DNA of 64,000 bases from Castanea sativa (Eukaryota > Streptophyta > Magnoliopsida > Fagales > Fagaceae), in contig NC_134024.1 in the NCBI RefSeq assembly GCF_040712315.1, forward strand, positions 27,891,158 to 27,955,157. Reading direction: 5' to 3'. This document shows, one piece after another, positions 11,001 to 22,012 of the stretch. Within the stretch, counting starts at the first letter, position 1. Every line of letters starts with the position of its first letter. The notes under the pieces were generated by a model. The model was not told the origin of the DNA. It saw only the letters and a program-made list of their open reading frames with translations, and did not search any database. Made by a program: the position numbers and the translations under genes.

Positions 11001-11597
11001 GCCATGTTCCTCCCTTTTGAGGCTCAACAGATCAAAGGTATCCCAATTTGTGTCACAAGCTAGGAAGACTGTGTGTCATGGCCTAAATGTAGAACTGGGT
11101 CTTACTTTGTCAAATCGGGTTATCAATTAGTGTGTGAAGTCAAGGCAACAGGTGCACCATTGGGGTCTACGGATGAGGGTGTCAAGATATTTTGGAAGAG
11201 TATTTGGCGTCTCAAAGTGCCAAATAATATAAAAGTCTTCCTATGGCGAGCATGCTTTAGTGCACTTCCTACTAAGGTGGGACTACACAAAAGGAAGATT
11301 GTGGATGATAAACTCTGTGACTATTGCTTGGTGCAAATCGAGGATGAAGTTCATGCGATTTGGAGTTATGATTGTATCCGAGCAGTTTAGGAAGCCCCAT
11401 TTGCAACAGCTAGGATGAAAACCCGAGGATGAATTCCATGTGTGATTTGGTCAGTCTCATAGTTGAAGAGACTAGACTAGAGAACTAGAAAAATTTGCAA
11501 TGGTAGCATGGGCAATATGGCAACATCGTAACAAGCTTAGGTTGAAGGAAGATAACATCTCGATCTATAAGGTCTATAAATTCGCCTTGTCACTCCT
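8058..11597 (+). pseudogene. LINE A ORF2: endonuclease, reverse transcriptase, zf-RVT
   Basis: The endonuclease part shows LCVGDFNEI at about 8453 and SNHKPL at about 8720. Reverse transcriptase blocks follow: STFITLIPKVKIP and FRPIS at 9520-9590, MALKLDMSKAYDRVEW at 9781, GDPLSPYLF at 9977, and the active-site block at 10105-10125, then FWWGQW at about 10540. The zf-RVT domain (FLWRACFSALPTK, then CDYC, H and C) is at 11230-11390. The active site reads FTGD at 10111-10122 instead of the usual F/Y-A-D-D, so the first catalytic Asp is lost. Stops interrupt the frame repeatedly, including a TGG-to-TGA type change at 8669. The enzyme would have reverse-transcribed LINE RNA at nicked chromosomal DNA. 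Confidence 0.85.
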
Positions 11598-12616
11598 TGT
11601 TAGGACATATCTGGTTCACTTGTCAAGAACATATGTCGTTCTTTTATATAATTGGCTAATCCTTTGACAAAACGCTATTTCTTTGTATTTGGTAGATCTA
11701 AGATATTTTAATACTTCAAGAAATAAGGTTTCAAGATCAAGTGTTAAAACCATGCAAGTCTGTCCAAGAAACAAGTTGAAGAAGTGTCTGGCATTAAGGC
11801 TCGACAGCTGGTTCGACAGCTTCATCTATCAGGCTTTAATAAGTTGTTCCAGCCCCATAGCTCGACAGCACCTCAACACCTCTAGCTATCGAGGTTTAAG
11901 AAAAACTGTTTTTTAGATTTGGTTTTATTCCAATCCGTGGATATGTCTTTGGGCCTTCTTTTCTCATAACCTTAGACATATAAAAAGATTATTTTAAGGG
12001 CCGTCAAAGTAGACACAAGTTGCACAAGTATTGAGTAAAGTCTGTTCAAGCAATTTGTAATAGGAGACAAAGTTTGCCCTAGTTCATCTCTTTGTGAAGA
12101 AGCTGCTATGTTTGTGCACCATAGGGTTTTGTAACCAAGCATCTTCTTGTTCTTCATTGTGAGGATGAAATGAAGAACTTAGCAGTCAACATCTTTCTCA
12201 AGTTGGTGATTGAAGTCACGTACTGGGATCCGCGCAATTAGTTAGTCACATACTGGGAGACGTGCATTAAAAAGAAGAGATTGTCACTACAGAACAAGTC
12301 CAATTGGGTATTGAGGTAAGGGTTCAGCTATAGGTTCGTATAAGGTACTGGGATTCCTTTACTTGTAATCACTTGTGGTGATAATAGTAGATTCTCGGGA
12401 GTGGTGATTTTAAAATCACCCAGTGGGGTTTTTGCCTTGGAGGTTTTCCCCATTCGTAAACAAATCACCGTGTCAATTTATTTTCCACTGCACTTTAGTT
12501 TATTGGTGATTTGTTTGTGCTACCACGCGTTTGCATGTTAAATTGGTTAATTAATTGAACTTGGCTAATTAATCAATCAATCCATCACAAAGGGTCAATA
12601 CGTTTTTGGCCTATTA
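11598..12616. mobile_element. Solo LTR inside LINE A
   Basis: A 1,019-bp insertion starts TGTTAGG and ends CCTATTA, an imperfect inversion of its start, and is flanked by CTCCT at 11593-11597 and 12617-12621. It has a TATA-like sequence near 11975 and no retrotransposon genes. The terminal CA expected of an LTR has changed to TA. The LINE reading frame resumes directly after it. The family is probably copia-like, but that is not certain. Confidence 0.82.
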
Positions 12617-12621
12617 CTCCT

Positions 12622-13150
12622 CACTGAGTTCCAGCAGAAGAAGTCAAGCTCAATAAGTCAGCGCCAATCAAGATCAACCCACTGGACGCCTCCTCCACCT
12701 AATTCAGTAAAGATGAATTTTGATGATGCAGTTTTTAGCAATTCGAATGAGGCAGGGGTAGGAGTTGTGGTTCAAAATGAAAGGAGGGCGGTGAGAGCTG
12801 CCTTATCAGAGAAAATAGTGATGCCTTCATCGGTGGAGGTACTTGAAATGCTGGCTACTAGGAGAGCTGCCATCTTCGCCAAGGAGTTGGGATTCAAGAA
12901 TGTATGCTTTGAAGGTGACACAGAGGGGGTGGTGAGAAGTATCAAAGAGGAAGATAGCTCCAATGTTTTTGTGGGGCACCTAGTAAAAGACTTTAAGTCT
13001 ATAGCTAGTTTGTTTCAAACTTATTCTATCTCTCATGTAAGACGGCAGGGTAATAGTGTAGCCCATGCTTTAGCTAGAGAGGCTATAATGTCTTTTCTTT
13101 TATGTATTTGGTTGGAGGACGTTCCTCCAAATGTTTTGAATTTTGTATCC
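12622..13150 (+). pseudogene. LINE A RNase H domain
   Basis: After a proline-rich linker, a frame of 186 codons begins with MNFDDAVF, the first catalytic Asp region of the plant LINE RNase H (usually N-x-D-G/A). It continues with GVGVVVQNE, FEGDTEGVV (second Asp region) and HVRRQGNSVAHALA (final His/Asp region). This is the C-terminal domain of ORF2, which removes the RNA strand after cDNA synthesis. The first motif reads FDDA instead of VDGA-type. It is the best preserved part of LINE A. Confidence 0.85.
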
Positions 13151-13262
13151 AAAGATTTGCCTGTTGAAGAAATTATCCCCGGATTGGAGGAATTCTCCAA
13201 AAAAAAAGAGTTGAGAAGAGACATGGTATGTCTGAAACCTTCCATATCTCAAAACTCATATA

Positions 13263-13263
13263 A

Positions 13264-13340
<77 letters not shown>
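13263..13340. repeat. (TA)n microsatellite at the LINE A 3-prime end
   Basis: This is an almost pure TA tract of about 75 bases joining the LINE 3-prime end to permease intron sequence. Confidence 0.95.
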
Positions 13341-13341
<1 letters not shown>

Positions 13342-13500
13342 CCTTACTTTCTGTCAACTCTCACAAGTCTTCAAATTATATATGTTACTTTAGTTTGATG
13401 CATATTTCATACTTGTATGTCAGGTCTCGTAAAGAATCTAACAATTTTAATACATGCTTTCTTTCTTTTTCTTTTTCTTTTTTCTCTTGGGTTTCTTCAG

Positions 13501-14243
13501 ACTGTATTCAAGACGCTGGCAATAACATTTTCATGCATGGTAGTTTTCTCAGGAACACCACTATATGGCCCAAGCCAACTTTATGCTGGTCCTGCAAGAT
13601 TAATTTGGGGATGGGTGGTAGTCTCATTCTTCACCTGGTTTGTTGGTCTAGCCTTGGCTGAGATAAGCTCCTCCTTTCCGGTATTTTTTTTTTTTTTTTT
13701 TTTGTTACTAGTTTATTTCCCCTTGATTACTCCTCACACACACACACACAGGCTGTCTGGGCGATGCTTCGGTTGCATTCCAAAACCACATATCATTACT
13801 CTTTACCAATGTTACTATCATGTTTACATCATGGTGTTGTGCTTGGCTCGAGACCATCGGAATTATTTCTGCAATTGCCACTCAGGTTAACTTCGCAACA
13901 TCCTTTTAACATATTCCCCGAGTGAACTACTGCACTGCATTCTGAAGTTATTATATAAATTATACAAAAAGTAGTAATGGACTACAGAAAATAATAATAA
14001 ACTTGCAATGCTAAGTGGTAATAAACAACATATATAACTTGTTTCAGGCTCAAGCGTATTCAGGAGCGCAAGCATTACAAATGATCATTCTTTTGTTTAC
14101 TGGTACAAACAAGGGTGGAGGCTACTTTGCACCACGAAGTGTGTTTTATGCTTGTATATATGCCTCAACATCATAGGGTCGTACTCAACACATTCGCGTT
14201 AAAAGTAATAGCATTCCTTGACGTAATTTTCATATGGTGGCAG
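13501..14243 (+). pseudogene. Permease copy A exons (N-terminal half)
   Basis: Exon 13501-13680 follows a CT-rich tract with TTCAG and encodes FKTLAITFS, PLYGPSQLYAGPARLIWGW and SFFTWFVGLALAEISSSFP, the first helices of BAT1-like permeases, ending before GT at 13681. The next exon is recognisable only in its second half, SWCCAWLETIGIISAIATQ, ending at 13885 before GT. Its expected first half, around the GSLYFWAAHLAGP region of relatives, is not recognisable. Exon 14048-14243 gives QAYSGAQALQMIILLFTG, TNKGGGYFAPRSVFYACIY and, after a frame shift near 14165, VLNTFALKVIAFLDVIFIWW, ending CAG before GT at 14244. No exon is intact enough for a working product. Confidence 0.85.
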
Positions 14244-14287
14244 GTGTGGTGTGCTCTTTAGTACTATTTTGTTTCTCAAGTTAACTC

Positions 14288-15950
14288 GGAATCAAAATTT
14301 TCTGCATCAATTCTCTGCACTACTCTATATGTACCACAAATCAAGATCTGCCATATGTTTTGTAAGTGCACAATTGCACCTGGACCCAAGAACAGTTATG
14401 GGCTCAGGCCCAATGAGCCTTAAACAATAAAAATTTATAGAGTGTGGGCTTGAAACCCAGGTTAGAAGTGAGTGAAGATTAAATGACAAACTAAAGATTA
14501 CAAGTATTTGGAAGCAACAAGGAGTAATGTGAATAGATCTCCTCGGACGTAAACCGAGAGCTGTTCTTATATTATCTTTCCCTCTTTCCTTTTCCCTTTT
14601 TTTCTTTTAGGTTACAAAAAGTTCCTCCTCATTTCTGTTCTAGGTCCTTCCTTAAATACTCTTCTTTTTAATACTTTATACACGTGTTGCACCAACTCCT
14701 CCCTTAGCCTAGATATTTCTTTTCTTAGTGCCTTTGAACAGTAACTAGAAGTTTCCCTTCCACTGTTCAAGTGTCACCTCCCCATTAATGCGGCCAGTGT
14801 GGTAGGTGCAGGGTCTTTAATGTGGAGGTAGTAGCCTTTACCTTTGACACTTTCCCAACATCGGTGCTTCTAGGACATTCAAGGGTTCACCCCCTTTAAC
14901 CACTGGTCTTGACCGTGTCATTCCCTAACCTGTACCATGAAGTCCCGGGTTCTCTGGTGTCAGTCCGAGGGAAAAACATCCTCGGCTGGATCCTCGGATC
15001 CTCGGCGTATGGGCCGACCTAAAGTACCAACAAGCCCTAAACCCAAGAGCAGGTCGGCCTTCCTTAGCAAGGCCCAACGGCCCTTATCCCTATTAAGATC
15101 TTTTTACTCCCCACATGTTTATTAATTCCTCTATTTAAGTTTTTGTTTCACTTTCTCAAAATAAAAGATTAAGAAAAAAAAAAAAAAAACCTTCTCATTC
15201 AGTCCACACCACCACCTTCATAATTTCCTCCGCCGTCGCTTACTTGTGGCCGCCACCCAAATCTCACAGTCACTGTAGAATGCCCATGAAAAAGGCTGAA
15301 TGGGTCCATTCTACAAATCAAAATCTGACTTTCATTCAAACTTCTAGCCAACAAAACCTCAATGCCACAGACAATTTTTAATCATAAAGTGGGATCAATT
15401 CGAATCAAATTTGTGTCGCGCTTTGGGGTTTCTGGGGTAATGGTATTTGTTTTGCTTAAAAGTTAAGGGAAAGGGGTGGAGGAAGATGGGTTTTGCTTTG
15501 TTGAATTTAAAGGCGTTTAAGGTGCTTTCTTTTAAAAAAACACAACAATCAAAAGGCTAAATTTATTGCAAAATTCGAAAGCCAAGAAGTACAGAATCCT
15601 ATAAAATAAGATTCTCTCTCTATAAATTAAAGTGAAGATGGGTGTGGGGTGGCGAGGTCGTTGATTTGCTGGCTACTGTTTATCTGGATGATGAGGGGCA
15701 CGACTAGGATGGGCAAGGTGTTGCTAGAGAAACGCAAAGATTGGTGGCATTGCCTGTGAGAAAGGGTTGGTGATCTCTTGCCAGTGACGTTGGAGAACAG
15801 TGACGGTGACCTCATGAGAGGTTTTTATTTTTCATTTTTAATTTAGGAAAGTGAAATAAAAACTTATATTTAGGAATTAATAGACACGCAAGTTTTAATC
15901 TGTAGTACATAGAATAGTGCAAAGAAAATGATACAGAAAATTTTGATTTC
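14288..15950. mobile_element. Long inverted-repeat element in permease intron
   Basis: The left arm (14288-14360 continued at 15121-15175, across a solo LTR) and the right arm (about 15830-15950) are inverted copies about 120 bp long and roughly 80 percent similar. Shared blocks are ATCAAAATTTTCTG at the outer end and ATTAATTCCT and TTTCACTTTC further in. Without the solo LTR the element is about 0.9 kb. The centre (15180-15830) holds gene-like, moderately GC-rich sequence with CCGCCGTCGC and CCGCCACC that I cannot identify. Long inverted ends around foreign sequence suggest a Mutator-type or foldback element. No target duplication was found. Confidence 0.6.
14361..15115. mobile_element. Solo LTR inside the inverted-repeat element
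   Basis: A 755-bp element begins TGTAAGTGCAC and ends CTCCCCACA, with TGTTT duplicated at 14356-14360 and 15116-15120. It has GGGCTCAGGCCCAATG-like sequence near the start and repeated CCTCGG words near the end. It interrupts the left arm of the inverted-repeat element, so it is the younger of the two. Confidence 0.87.
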
Positions 15951-16146
15951 TCTATAAGCACATGTTTTACTTCTTAACGTTGAGTTCATACAGGTCGACA
16001 TATATTTGACTGGTAATACTGGGAAAGTTTTACAGCTCTTGTTAATGAGTATCTTAGTGATAGTGATATAGATTAAAAAATATTAAATATTCTATTATGA
16101 TGTATGTGTTTTCTAGATGTTTATTTGTACACATTTTAACTATAAT

Positions 16147-16310
16147 TCTACTTCTTTTGTCCCATTTACAACAAATCTTAAGTGGTTAGTTGTTATTGGT
16201 TCAAATTTGAACCTAACACTAAGATTACTTTTTTGCCCCAACAATAACAACCAGTAACATCCTGCCACTTAGGATTTGTTGTAAAAATGTTGTGGACATA
16301 TCATTTCTCT
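16147..16310. mobile_element. MITE with TTTACAACAAATC inverted ends
   Basis: TTTACAACAAATCTTAAGTG at 16165 is matched in inverted orientation by CACTTAGGATTTGTTGTAAA ending at 16286, and weaker inverted similarity extends outward on both sides. The loop contains a short palindrome (TTCAAATTTGAA). It is non-coding. Outer boundaries are approximate because no clean target duplication was seen. Confidence 0.65.
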
Positions 16311-16781
16311 TAATATTAATAACTTTCTTAACTTGATTTTATTTGAAAACTTAATACCCTCTTCTACTAAAATTTAATAAATCTATATTATATTAAAAGC
16401 TGAGACATAATATTTAATGTTGTTATATTCTTGTTAAGCCACCTTATCAGCTATGTCATACTTTTTTTTTTTTTAATTCCTTTATGATTTTTCTATTTTA
16501 TTTTATATAAAATAATCAAATATAGTTCATAGACAAACCTATTAATGCACTCCATTACTATTCAACATGCTATAATTCATTTGTTTTAAATGCAAATATT
16601 TAACAATTCAGCTACCTGAATTGATTTCAACTTTTCATTTTTTTTTTTCTTTTTAATTTCAAGTAATTGTTAAAATTGAATAATTTATTATCTTTTTAGT
16701 GGATATGTGCACATGTTTGACTATTCATTACAAATGTTTCTATTCATTAGATGCAAATGTTGGGTACTCTCTCTTCTCTTA

Positions 16782-17846
16782 GGCCCCGTCCTTTTGGAGT
16801 AAAAATAGGGAGGATCAAAAACAAAAGGAAAAAAATAAGTTGGAAAATAACATTTTTTACTGTTCGTTTGGAGAAAAAAAATAGAAAGGATGGAAAACTC
16901 GAAAGGAAAATTTCTCTTCCAAGCCCACATATATTTTCCTCCTAAATTGGGAGGAAAATGTTGGAGAGAAAAGTGGTAATCTGATTGGCTTTTGCACTTT
17001 TACAAAAAAGCCTCCATCCCACCAACCATTCATGACCACTTATTTACCCTCCCACCTACCCACCTGATGCTTCTCATAAATTGGGCCAAAATTAGCTGGA
17101 ATGTTTCGGTAGAAGGCAAATGCGCTATTTGCATTTGAGATAGCCCTTTCTGTTTTTGTTTGTTTGTTTTTTTTTGGTTTTTTTTTTTTTTTTTGAATGA
17201 ATGGATGAATATCGCATAAGATTGCCTGGTGAACATGTGGCTGAATAATCTCCCACCCCAGTAGTTTTTGTTGTACTATGTGAATACCTTACATAATGAT
17301 ATTTGGTTTTGGATTATAAAAAACGTCCAAGGTTGGGAAGTAAACATATTAGTTTTCAAAAAAACAAAAAAAACAAACAAAAAAAAGGACTCAATTGTCT
17401 CTTTGAGATGTGTAGCATGCTGACCACGTTGACAAAATTGTTACAAAATCTTTTGCCATAAAAGTTTGCTAAATTCCTCTTTGTTGACCAAGTTTTTGTG
17501 GGCTGAAGGTAGTGTAAATTTGCTAACCACCTTTTTGCTAGTTATAAAATCATTTGCCCAATTAAATTTATTTGTATACTATTATAATTTTACATTATAA
17601 TAATATAAATTTATATATATAATGTGGTAAATTTTATATTATTTAATAAGTACAAATAAATCTATTTCTTATATATATAAGTCAATTTATATAAATTACA
17701 TTTTTTATCCTTCCCTTTTTCTCTCCAACTGAACAAAAGAGTTTTCCACCCTCTCACTTTTCCACCCCTCTAACCGAACACACAAGAGGGAAAACTAAAA
17801 TATTTTCTATCATCCCACTTTTTCACTCCTCCAACCGAACGGACCC
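16782..17846. mobile_element. PIF/Harbinger-like element in LINE C
   Basis: The ends are GGCCCCGTCC..TTTGGAG on the left and, read inverted, GGGTCCGTTC..TTGGAG on the right. TTA lies on both sides (16779-16781 and 17847-17849), the 3-bp target typical of PIF/Harbinger and Tourist elements. Removing it restores a continuous LINE leader (TTCTCTTAGACAG). It is 1,065 bp, AT-rich, and has no transposase frame. Confidence 0.72.
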
Positions 17847-18023
17847 TTAGACAGTAGAAGTTCCTTGTCCCTTCCTTATGAAGGAGTGTTTTGTTTTTGT
17901 CTCTCTAGGGATAACAAGTTTATCTCTAGAGCTTGTGGGGTTTTTCTTGTGGGAATAAGGGAAGCAGTTTTTTGTCTCCTTTTGTGTGCAATTCCTTGTC
18001 ATTCTTTCTTCCAATCTGTCTTA

Positions 18024-19300
18024 ATGGAGGAACCCACAGATACTTGGCGAAATGTGTCTCTCTCAGAGAAGGAGGATTTAGGCTTTACCCTCCGAAGTGA
18101 TCAGCGATCTCAAAAGTTCATCTTGAATCTTTACTATTGGCGTGGCAAGCTGAGTCATGATTACAAGAATTGTGAACTAGGGACTCAAAGCAAAGGCAAC
18201 CTACGGGTTTCAGTACAACAAGTTGATCCATCGATTCAGGCTTCTCCACACTGTTCAGCGAGTAAAGGTGTAATTGTGGTGCCTAGGATGTTTGAGAGGA
18301 CCTCATCTCAACCTACATGGAGCGAAAAGGATGCTGCCGACAATAGTGAATCCGGCATTGCAGCTTTAACTGAGGGAGGCAGCAATGAAAAGGTGGAAGA
18401 AAATGTTGCGACGGTGCAAGCGGACGTTACATCAATTATGGAAACCGAGTTTTGTGGGATTGATTCCTCATTAATGCTGACATTGCTTTCAAAGCTGGCA
18501 GCGGTTTCAAGCTCTACAACTACTATGGAAAGTCCAAAATCCCAGCCAATCATTAACGAGTCCAACCCGTTTAATGCACCTTTTATTTCTGTTGTGGAAG
18601 TAAAGAGTGATACATTGGTAGCAAAAATAAATGATATTGAAGCAGCATTACCCACGCATGACAGCTCACCAATTATTGCTCCTAGTAACTCTATTTCCCA
18701 GCAATCCCAACGGCAAGTGTTTAATATGGTCAATATTCCAGACAAGGAAAAACTCTCAACAACAGCAATTAAGGGTAATGAGCTAAATCAGTCCAATCAG
18801 CCTCCACACCGTGCCATCTAGAAACCACCTCCATGGCCGATCCTGAGGGTGAACTTTGATGATGCTATTTTCCTAGAACAAAATTCTGTGGGTATAGGAG
18901 TTGTAATCCGAGATGACAAGGGTCAGGTCGTAGCTTTCATGGACGAGAAAATCACTTTGCCCTACGCCGTTACTGCTATGGAACTGATTGCAGCTAAGAG
19001 AGCAGTCAGATTGGCTCTAGATTTCGGTCTCTCACCTATTGTCCTCGAGGGTAATTCCAAGAACACTATAGATGCCCTAATGTGTGAGGTATCATTGCTG
19101 ACGGAGGTTGACGATACAAAGAGGTTAGCAAACTAGTTTGAATTCGTGGAGTTTGGTCATGTAAAAAGAGAGGGTAATAGTGCAGCTTAAAATATTGCTA
19201 GATATGCGAGACATGTTAGCGAGTTATCGGTATGGATGGAGGATGTTCCTCCACATCTCTCCATTGTAATTCAAGCCCAATCGGCCTTTCTTTAAATAAA
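18024..19300 (+). pseudogene. LINE C ORF1 remnant joined to RNase H
   Basis: A frame with a likely start at 18024 (MEEPTDTWRNVSLSEKED, the N-terminal style of plant LINE ORF1) runs to 18821. It passes a degenerate zinc-knuckle region, GKLSHDYKNC, in which the first two cysteines are lost, then a long Ser/Thr/Pro-rich tail. The sequence then goes straight into RNase H: RVNFDDAIF at 18850, GIGVVIRDDKG, VLEGNSKNTIDAL and HVKREGNSAA. The RNA-binding region of ORF1 before the knuckle and all of endonuclease-RT are missing, so at least two internal deletions have occurred. In-frame stops at 18822 and 19134 separate the parts. Confidence 0.78.
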
Positions 19301-19670
19301 GTTACAGTTCTCTTTCTCAAAAAAAAAAAAAAAAAGATGCAAATGTTTGATTATATTCAACTACCCAAATTGATTTCAAATTTTTGTTTCTTCTTTCTAA
19401 TTTCAAGTAATTATTAAAATTAAATATTTAAATTTTTCATCTTCCTATTCTAAAATAAAATTAAAAAATAAAACTCTTCTTCGCTTCCTCCAACTTTTCC
19501 CCCTCCTTCTTTGCCTATTTATCTCCCTGCTACTCTTTACTTTATTTTTAAACTTCCTTCATCATTTCCTCTTTCTTATATTTTGATTCTTCTTCTCCCC
19601 ATTTTATTTTGTATAAATTTGATATCACTTATTCCATTCAATTCATATTTTTTCTATACAAAAACTATGA

Positions 19671-19674
<4 letters not shown>

Positions 19675-19760
<86 letters not shown>
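19675..19760. repeat. (CT)n microsatellite
   Basis: A pure CT tract of about 85 bases lies in the 3-prime part of the Helitron. Confidence 0.95.
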
Positions 19761-19763
<3 letters not shown>

Positions 19764-20557
19764 GTTCTTTCTTGTAACTTTAATTTAAGTTGATGGTTTT
19801 TTATTTAATTTTTTTTGTTGTATTTTTCAAATTTCTCATCAAAAATCACTCTTGTAGCTTTGGTTGAATTTTGGTTTGGGTTAATATGTAGTTTTTTTTT
19901 TTAAATATAAATTTGAGTTTATACATGGCTACGAATTTGAATGTGCCTAACAATGGACTTTCACTAAACAGAGATGTATTCACATGTTTTTAGCTTCATA
20001 TACTTCTTTGGTAATGTGAATTTGAGAAAGAGAAAATAGTAGGCAAAGGATGCATGGTCTTTTATAATCCCCTATGTCTTGAAGAAACTGGAGGGCATAT
20101 TAGTCTCTCTTCTACTAGAATTTTGTATAGAAAACATTTTGCTATAAGTTCCTTGATTTTTTTTTTGGTCATTTTATTACAAATAATTAGCATCTCCACC
20201 ATCAAATTTTTAGCGAATTTGAACTTTCTTGGTAAGCTTTTACTTTGCTTAGTTGATCATTTTTACCAAAAATTCCAAAAAGAGAATAAGATAAAATATA
20301 ATTTACTATAGAGCATCATTAACCTGTTAATGCATCATCACACTATCAATTTATAAAAAAAATTATTGCATTGTGTTTTCATACATATCTCACTATATAT
20401 AATACCTGACTACAAAAAACTTCTAATTTAAAACATAATTTCAAATAACACATATTGAACTTTTAAAAATATAAAATCTAATATATTAATTCAATAATTA
20501 TCTAATAAAACATAATCGTATCAAATTTTTCCGCGCATCGCGCAGGCCTACGACTAG

Positions 20558-21589
20558 TGAGAATAATTTTGAAAACTTCGGGTAAGTTTGTTAACTATTT
20601 TTTTTTTTCACAATTTTCTATTTAATTCCAGTTACCATTTTTTGTTTTCAATAATAGAAAACTTGTTTCATAAGCTGAAATCAATGGAAAATTGAAAATA
20701 GTTTTCATTTCTAATTTATAAAGAAAAATGAAATAGAGAAAGGGCTCTTTCCAATTTTGTGTTTTTTTAGGCTTATGAAAACAGAAAGAAAACAGTGTCA
20801 CTTTATCACTTTAATGAACCAGCGCACTGGTTCAAATCATGCAACTAAATATAATATAATTTTCTTTCTCAAAAAAAAAAATTCTAATTTTTGTCTCCAA
20901 TATTTTTTCTCTTTCCCTCAGCTTATTTCACAAATCCAGCTATATATTTTTCTATTCTTTGTTGCACCTCCAATTCATCACAGAGAGACTGAAGAGAACG
21001 AAACTAGAGAGGGGGAACCATGTACGATAAGACTCATTCCCTTTTTTTCTCTCCCCTCCTAATTTAGTTGGGTATTCGGTCTTCTTCTACATCTCTCTTT
21101 AAAAAAAAAATTCTCAACTAACTAAACGTGTTTTAAACTTTGAAAACACAATTTATTTTTTTGTTTTTTGCTTTTTTTTTTTTTCCCTAAAAACAAAAAC
21201 GATTACCAAACAAAGCCTTAGATTTTTCTTATTTAAAAAAAAAATACTTGAAAAAATATTCTCTTAAAAAGTTAGATTTCATAAAGAATACGGCCAATAG
21301 GAGGCAAAGAGAGTATAAACACATAATTTAATGGCATATTAAGTACTACTTAGGTTATGTCTCAACTAGTAAAGTTTCTAATTGTCAAAAAAGAGTTCTG
21401 ATGTTCAGTTACCACCTACACCAAAAACTAATGGTGTCTATGTTTTTTGACAAAAATTAATTATCAAGCAGAGCAGACATCATATGTTAAAATGTATCAA
21501 CAAATGCTAGATATATTTGACGATTTTCTTACAAATTCCTTATGGTTTTCATTAAACTTAATTTACATGGCATCAATCTTATAATTTAG
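20558..21589. other. Permease copy A intron 4, distal part
   Basis: This is AT-rich intron sequence with poly(T) and poly(A) tracts. A leader-like stretch with GAGAGACTGAAGAG lies near 20980, and weak hAT-like inverted motifs (TTTGTTAAC at about 20589, ACCAAACAAAGCC at about 21205) bracket about 640 bp, but neither could be resolved into an element. It ends with the acceptor AG at 21588-21589. Confidence 0.5.
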
Positions 21590-22012
21590 GTAATTGGTGG
21601 ATTAGTTGTCATTATAATGCTGCACATCCAACAAAACCAGCTTCTTATGTGTTCACTCATTTTGAGACATCCCCTGAGACAACTGGAATATATAGCAAAT
21701 CTTATGCAGTTATATTATCGGTACTTCTAAGCAGCTATAGCCTATTCGGTTATGATACTGCAGCACATCCAACAGAGGAAACAAAAGGTGCAGATAGAAC
21801 AGGCTCTATTGCTATTCTTTCTAGTATTGGGATCATCACCATATTTATATGGGCTTATCATTTAGCTCTTACCTTCAGCATTCATGTATGTTTCTAATAG
21901 TTGGATCCTTCTCTTTTTCTTTTTCTTTTTTTAAAACGTACTTAGCAAAGATAGCTTGAAGATGACTTGAGGTTGTAATCTCAATGCAGGACCTTAACTA
22001 TTTATACGATGT

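Larger units (their letters stand above)
8058..13262 (+). mobile_element. L1-type LINE A, 5-prime truncated, split by a solo LTR
   Basis: Only ORF2 is present, in the order endonuclease, reverse transcriptase, zf-RVT and RNase H. ORF1 and the start of the endonuclease are missing, as is usual for 5-prime truncated LINE copies. It is inserted in the permease gene just after the shared upstream block. The 3-prime end runs into a long TA tract rather than a clear poly(A), and no target duplication was found. A 1-kb solo LTR at 11598-12616 separates the zf-RVT and RNase H parts. Confidence 0.88.
16762..19336 (+). mobile_element. LINE C, internally deleted, in the Helitron
   Basis: It is bounded by AGATGCAAATGTT (13 bp) at 16749-16761 and 19336-19348, the latter directly after a poly(A) of about 18. 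That is diagnostic of target-primed LINE insertion. Subtracting the Harbinger-type insertion, the LINE is only about 1.5 kb. It keeps the 5-prime end, parts of ORF1 and the RNase H end of ORF2, but lacks the whole endonuclease and reverse transcriptase. It probably moved with enzymes from a complete LINE. Confidence 0.87.
16382..20557 (+). mobile_element. Helitron, host of a nested LINE
   Basis: The left end is TCTATATTATATTAAAAG, preceded by A. The right end is CTAG at 20554-20557 followed by T, with a GC-rich hairpin (CCGCGCATCGCGC) at 20531-20543 just upstream. TC at the start, hairpin plus CTAG at the end, and insertion between A and T without target duplication are the defining Helitron features. 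No Rep/helicase gene is present, so it is non-autonomous. Removing the nested LINE leaves about 1.6 kb. Within it, an approximately 160-bp segment occurs twice (starting near 16589 and 16751, the second copy continuing after the LINE at 19338). Confidence 0.8.

Noticed and set aside
19511..19777. Frame encoding a long Ser-Leu repeat
   Set aside because: It is only the (CT)n microsatellite read in frame.
20580..21220. hAT-like element in the permease intron
   Set aside because: The end motifs are only weakly inverted and no 8-bp duplication was found.
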